Shown here one piece after another: positions 60,701 to 64,000 of a stretch of 64,000 nucleotides of DNA. How positions within the stretch are numbered: position 1 is the first letter of the stretch; every line of letters begins with the position of its first letter. Location of the stretch: NCBI GenBank assembly GCA_032358165.1, contig JAALGY010000012.1, positions 620,001-684,000 of the forward strand, in the 5' to 3' direction. The stretch is from Diplosphaera chodatii. Its lineage: Eukaryota > Chlorophyta > Trebouxiophyceae > Prasiolales > Stichococcaceae. Both the position numbers and the translations under genes were made by a program. The notes beneath the pieces are model-generated. The model saw only the letters and a program-made list of their open reading frames with translations. It had not been told where the DNA came from and did not search any database.

Positions 60701-61914
60701 CATTCCAGGAGACAGGACCCGCCTGCTGAGTGGCCTGATCCCGCGTTGCTTCAGCACCCTTTGTCATGTGCGATGTCAGATGCACAGCTGCTGCGTGTGC
60801 TGCTGTCCAGCCTGACCTGCGCTGCGTCAGCCACCATGCGCTGGGCAGCCGCTGCGGGCATGTCCGAGGGGCGCCAGTCCCACTCCAGGATCACGCACAT
60901 CAGGTCCATGGCGGACGCCGCGACTTCCAGGTCTGCCGTGCTGCCAGCTGCCCGCTCACGCGCGATGTTGATGCCCAGCACGTAAAGGTCCTTCAAATAC
61001 TCCGCCTATTCCACAATAGAAAGTTGCAAGATCTATGCTGGGTGGTGTATGCTGGATTTGCCTCTTGCAACATCATGACTCCTGCTTCATCCAGTGTCAC
61101 CAAGGATGCAAAGGCAGCAGTTCCAGGCAACGAGGGCCCCGCCTGGAATGTTGCGCGGCAGCGATTGTGAAAATCCCACGGCATGTGCATGGCACTGGCT
61201 GTGTCCGGGGCAAACTCGGCCACGACTGCCTCAAACAGGGCCATCTGCAGCGCCGCATTCTTGCCATCGCCTGCCTGCTGCACTGCCTGTTGTCACATTG
61301 ACAATGACTTAGCTTAGTGCCTGATGTGCCTGCCTGTGTGCATGCGCGCATTTGAATGCACCTGTTGATTGACGCTCCTTCGATGTACAAGAAGCATTTC
61401 ATTAACCACCTGGAAAAAGTCCCGTCGTTGATCAGGCTGTTCGAGCCAGCCGCGTTTGAGCAGCGCTACCAGTGCCGCAATGAGCTGGTTGAGCACTGTG
61501 GAGCGCTTGCTGCCGGGTGCACTCCTGGACACCATGATATATGGCGTCCTTGCGGGTTGCACTGGGCGGCGGAAGATGAAGACGATGACGAGCAGCAGCA
61601 TGATGCGATGCATTGGCGGGACGCCTTGGAAGAACTGATCCACACCTGAGGACGAGCTGCAGAAGGTACGACTGCAGGGCGACATGATTGCTGGGTGACA
61701 TGAGCGGCCATTCCCGCAGCGCAGCCTCCCGCAGCGTGATGGCGGCTTGGAAGCGTGCCATGTCACTGCTGGAATGTTCGAGAATGTGCTTGCATGCTGG
61801 TATCGCCTCCGGGCTGTTGCGGAACGCCAGCAGCACGCTTGACGCCTGCCGGTGCATGCCCGGATTCTGCAGCTGCAGGCATGCCTGCTCCACGACATGC
61901 TGTGCCGCCTCCAT
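54797..61914 (-). CDS. XPO4: Exportin-4 (XPO4), nuclear transport receptor
   Basis: A HEAT-repeat karyopherin that carries cargo (eIF5A, SMAD3 and others in animals) with RanGTP. Secure exons are 61914-61646, 61524-61362, 55465-55205 and 54978-54797; about 20 others lie between. Motifs follow human XPO4 in order: HRQASSVLLAFRNSPEAIPA with CKHILEHSSSDMARFQAAIT, LNQLIAALVALLKRGWLEQP, AEYLKDLYVLGINIARERAA, RSWRDVLLDPAATHWLTDAL, EEAEAAVAEATLERAAVLGR, ALEQLWWLSRMAGALLADAG, EAAAWAAARWARTYLMPGEA, ELRALLRLLTNLTQRDLLDF, LGLDIVVPLMSSELLAVPKL, LEGLLRRLLVEAAGRDAIEA and the end RANLRAFVAEVRSIMRRH. The ATG gives MEAAQHVVEQACLQLQ. The intron after FHNRCRATFQ may use a GC donor or a GT further on that adds 16 residues. 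Confidence 0.93.
56873..56898. repeat. Perfect 2 x 13-base tandem repeat
   Basis: ACAATTGTTTTGG twice in an XPO4 intron. Confidence 0.9.
58339..58360. repeat. Perfect 2 x 11-base tandem repeat
   Basis: ATTGAGATCCA twice in an XPO4 intron. Confidence 0.9.
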
Positions 61915-62470
61915 GCTGGCGCACGGCTCCGAGAACGCTCAATCAACGTGCCCCCCTGGGCAGGCCAAGCTCTCTACGATGACCGTGCTACGGTCATGCT
62001 GGGACGGCGCACCCAAGTGCACTCTGACTGCTGCAGGCTGGCTGTCGCCAGCTGCGCAAGGCGAACGTGATACGTGAGCCACCTTTGCCATCAACCTGCA
62101 CTGTATTTTTCAAGATATGCGAAGTTCTCGCTACAATGAGGAGCATTCTCCTGTGTCAGGGCCCTGACCTTGATGACTGATCATTCATCAATGCATCAAC
62201 ATGATCGAGGGGCCAGGCAGCACCCTGCCATCGTCGTCTTGCACTCGTACGGTGCATGTGGCATGCGCACTCACTCTGCAAGACATCACACGGCGTGTGC
62301 CTCACCTTCTTGCGTACATTGCCATTTCAGCCTGCATGATCAGGCATGACGCTGGCAAGGCAGTAGAAACAGCAACCGGCGAGCATGCCTCTTCAGTCAG
62401 AACAAGTCGAGTTGGACATTCCAGATGCGTTTGATCTAGCACACATCATAAGCTTCCCAGCCTTTCGTGC
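61915..62470. other. Divergent promoter region XPO4 / Nudix gene
   Basis: No supported coding sequence. A 77-residue plus-strand frame (62201-62434) has no family similarity. Confidence 0.4.
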
Positions 62471-64000
62471 ATGACGATGACCGCAGCCATCTCCGCTAAG
62501 CCGCTTGCTGAGGAGGAGTTCGATGTGCTTGAAGAAGATGGTACCAAGGTGCGCTACAGACAGCATTGATGATGACCTGCTGGACCCCATTGAGAGGGGT
62601 GTGTTGCAAGACTTTTTCTGTGAAGTGCACATTCGCTCGCATGAAGGCGGGATATACGAAGGCCCGCAGTGCCGTGCACCGGGATGGCGACTGGCACCGG
62701 GCGGTGCATGTGTGGATCCTGTGCCTGGAGACAGGACAGCTGGTGCTGCAGCGGCGTGCAGCGGCAAAGGATGCTTGGGCCGGCTTGCTTGACATCTCGA
62801 CCGCGGGTACGATGCTGTGGCCCACTCCATGCAAGCACACTGCCGTAGCCATCAGGCCCTCATGAATGCTGGATACTGAGATCGTCAAACTGCACCAGTA
62901 GACGCGTGGCAGCATGGTGAAGGTGCCTGCGCATTCATGCGTGCAACGCAGCCATGTTTGCTAAGGGAGTCTGACCCAGCATGCAGGCCATGTTACGGCC
63001 GGTGATGAGCCTCTGCCAACGGCACAGAGAGAGACGGCAGAGGAAATTGGCTTGACTCTGCCAGCCGAGGTGAGTCAATTCAGCATATCCTTCATGCTTG
63101 GAATGTTGTCCTTGCCTCTTTGGGGTCAACTTCAATGAATTATGCTGAGAGCTGCATTGACCCAGCGCAGGCTTTTGAGCATGTGTTTGACACAGTTCAC
63201 CGCTCAGTGACGAATGGCGGCGCTTTCATCAACAATGAGTGGGTCTCACTGCTCATGCTCCCTGCAAATCTAAATCAGCATGATGCAGACTGCTGCTGAT
63301 TACATGCCATACTGGAAAGCAGCTGCAATTGCAGGCACATCAACGTGTTCCTCGTCACCATGCTCAATCGAATAGACCTGAGCGTATGTGAGCTGCAGCC
63401 AAGTGAGGTGCTCGGACGCCACAATAGTGTTATCATGCCGCCATGCTTGCAGATGTGTGGCTTTCCACAATATGTTGCGAGTAATCTAGTATGCTTTTTT
63501 GAACAGGTCTCCGAGCTGATGTACATTGACATTGACGCATTATTGGAAGCTTGTAGCCCGCCACACGATCCACAATTTGTGCCAATGGAATTTGACGAGA
63601 AGGCACGATCATGCCCAATTCGTTGCTGTGATGCATAATTTGCCTTTAATTGGAGCGCTGACAAACATAATTGCATCGTTGCTGCAGTATGCTGCCTTCT
63701 TCACAGAGATGAAAGTGCGACGAGCGAAGGCCGCGGAGTTGGTGAAGCCAGGAGATGTGGTCAGCGTTACCTTGAGCAAATCAGTAAGTGACATCTGGTC
63801 AGTTTCATGCTACCGTTCGCATCTCTCCACCGTCAATCGTTGTCAAGAGAGGCGCCAGCTCAGAGTTGAATATGCTGTTCGCAGGGGCATGCAGACCAAA
63901 GGGCAGAATTTGTTGTATCTATACACGGTGCACCACACATCAGCAGATGTCACCGTTGACATGACAGCCGAAGCACAACCCTCGTATATAATCGTCGCTG
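62471..64000 (+). CDS. Nudix hydrolase, NUDT3-like, cut by the window edge
   Basis: Exons 62471-62548, 62647-62806, 62987-63069, 63171-63238, 63335-63407, 63507-63602, 63688-63783 and a probable 63885-63927 are in phase; the gene continues beyond the window. The N-terminus EEEFDVLEEDG, SAVHRDGDWHRAVHVWI, LVLQRRAAAKDAWAGLLDIS and TAGHVTAGDEPLPTAQRETA-EEIGL give a Nudix fold with the REx2EEIG helix complete. The next parts (FINNEHINVFLVT, FVPMEFDEKYAAFF) keep following plant NUDT3-type proteins (a group that includes IPP-isomerase-like Nudix enzymes). In Arabidopsis NUDT3 a dipeptidyl-peptidase III domain follows; the visible downstream residues (AAELVKPGDVVSVTLSKS) do not clearly match it. Two close ATGs (MTMTAAISAK) are possible starts. 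Intron 6 has a GC donor. Confidence 0.82.
63603..63687 (+). other. GC-AG intron in the Nudix gene
   Basis: The donor GAGAAG|GCACGA and acceptor CTGCAG|TATGCT give FDEKYAAFFTEMKVRR in phase. Reading through meets a stop after 12 codons, and no GT in that stretch both precedes the stop and keeps phase 0. Confidence 0.7.

Noticed and set aside
61200..61277. Fifth GC-AG intron in XPO4 after FHNRCRATFQ
   Set aside because: A GT donor further on (TTG|GTGACA) is in the same phase and would only add 16 residues, so the GC donor is not required.
1..64000. Metabolic gene cluster of DXS, Z-ISO, KAS I and lipin
   Set aside because: The genes are on both strands, separated by unrelated housekeeping genes, and belong to different pathways. 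Linkage is probably chance; only the divergent lipin/KAS I pair is worth a test.
1..64000. tRNA, rRNA, CRISPR or transposable elements
   Set aside because: No cloverleaf with a GGTTCGA-type arm, no spaced identical repeats, no long terminal or inverted repeats and no transposase or reverse-transcriptase motifs were seen.

Overview
The window is nuclear DNA of a green alga, most likely a trebouxiophyte (Chlorella/Coccomyxa type). The genes that say so are nuclear-encoded plastid proteins (Z-ISO, DXS, KAS I, an OEP24-type pore) and a plant-type AP2/ERF factor, all split by many short introns. Nineteen protein genes could be assembled, most of them complete from start to stop, by following protein-family similarity across splice junctions and requiring every junction to keep phase. 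No rRNA, tRNA, CRISPR array, transposon or bacterial-style operon was seen. Genes lie on both strands, and the gaps between them are about 150-1650 bases.

Layout. 0.4-2.4 kb (+): zeta-carotene isomerase Z-ISO. 2.7-7.2 kb (-): CLPTM1-family membrane protein. 7.8-11.2 kb (-): SLC35F6-like transporter. 12-15.5 kb (-): AP2/ERF factor with a polyalanine tract. 16.3-17.1 kb (+): small unknown gene. 17.4-23 kb (-): kinesin-like protein whose nucleotide-binding motifs are all lost. 23.7-25.5 kb (+): MMTAG2 homologue. 25.8-26.2 kb (-): doubtful small gene. 27.1-32.2 kb (-): DXS. 33.1-33.5 kb (+): RRM protein. 33.8-34.1 kb (-): small mitochondrial-type membrane protein. 34.6-38 kb (+): UTP15. 38.4-39.3 kb (+): unknown membrane-anchored coiled coil. 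39.6-46.8 kb (-): lipin-type phosphatidate phosphatase. 47.3-50.4 kb (+): KAS I. 50.8-52.3 kb (-): DUF1365 protein. 53-54.5 kb (+): OEP24-like pore. 54.8-61.9 kb (-): exportin-4. 62.5 kb to the edge (+): Nudix protein resembling plant NUDT3.

Functionally the set is mixed. There is plastid isoprenoid and carotenoid synthesis (DXS, Z-ISO), lipid metabolism (KAS I, lipin), transport and membranes (OEP24, SLC35F6, CLPTM1), and RNA or nuclear functions (UTP15, XPO4, RRM protein, AP2). Nothing suggests a co-regulated cluster. The most unusual observations are the kinesin-like gene with P-loop, switch I and switch II all degenerated in an otherwise intact reading frame, and four well-supported GC-AG introns in four unrelated genes. 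A complete 149-residue coiled-coil membrane protein of unknown family is also notable.
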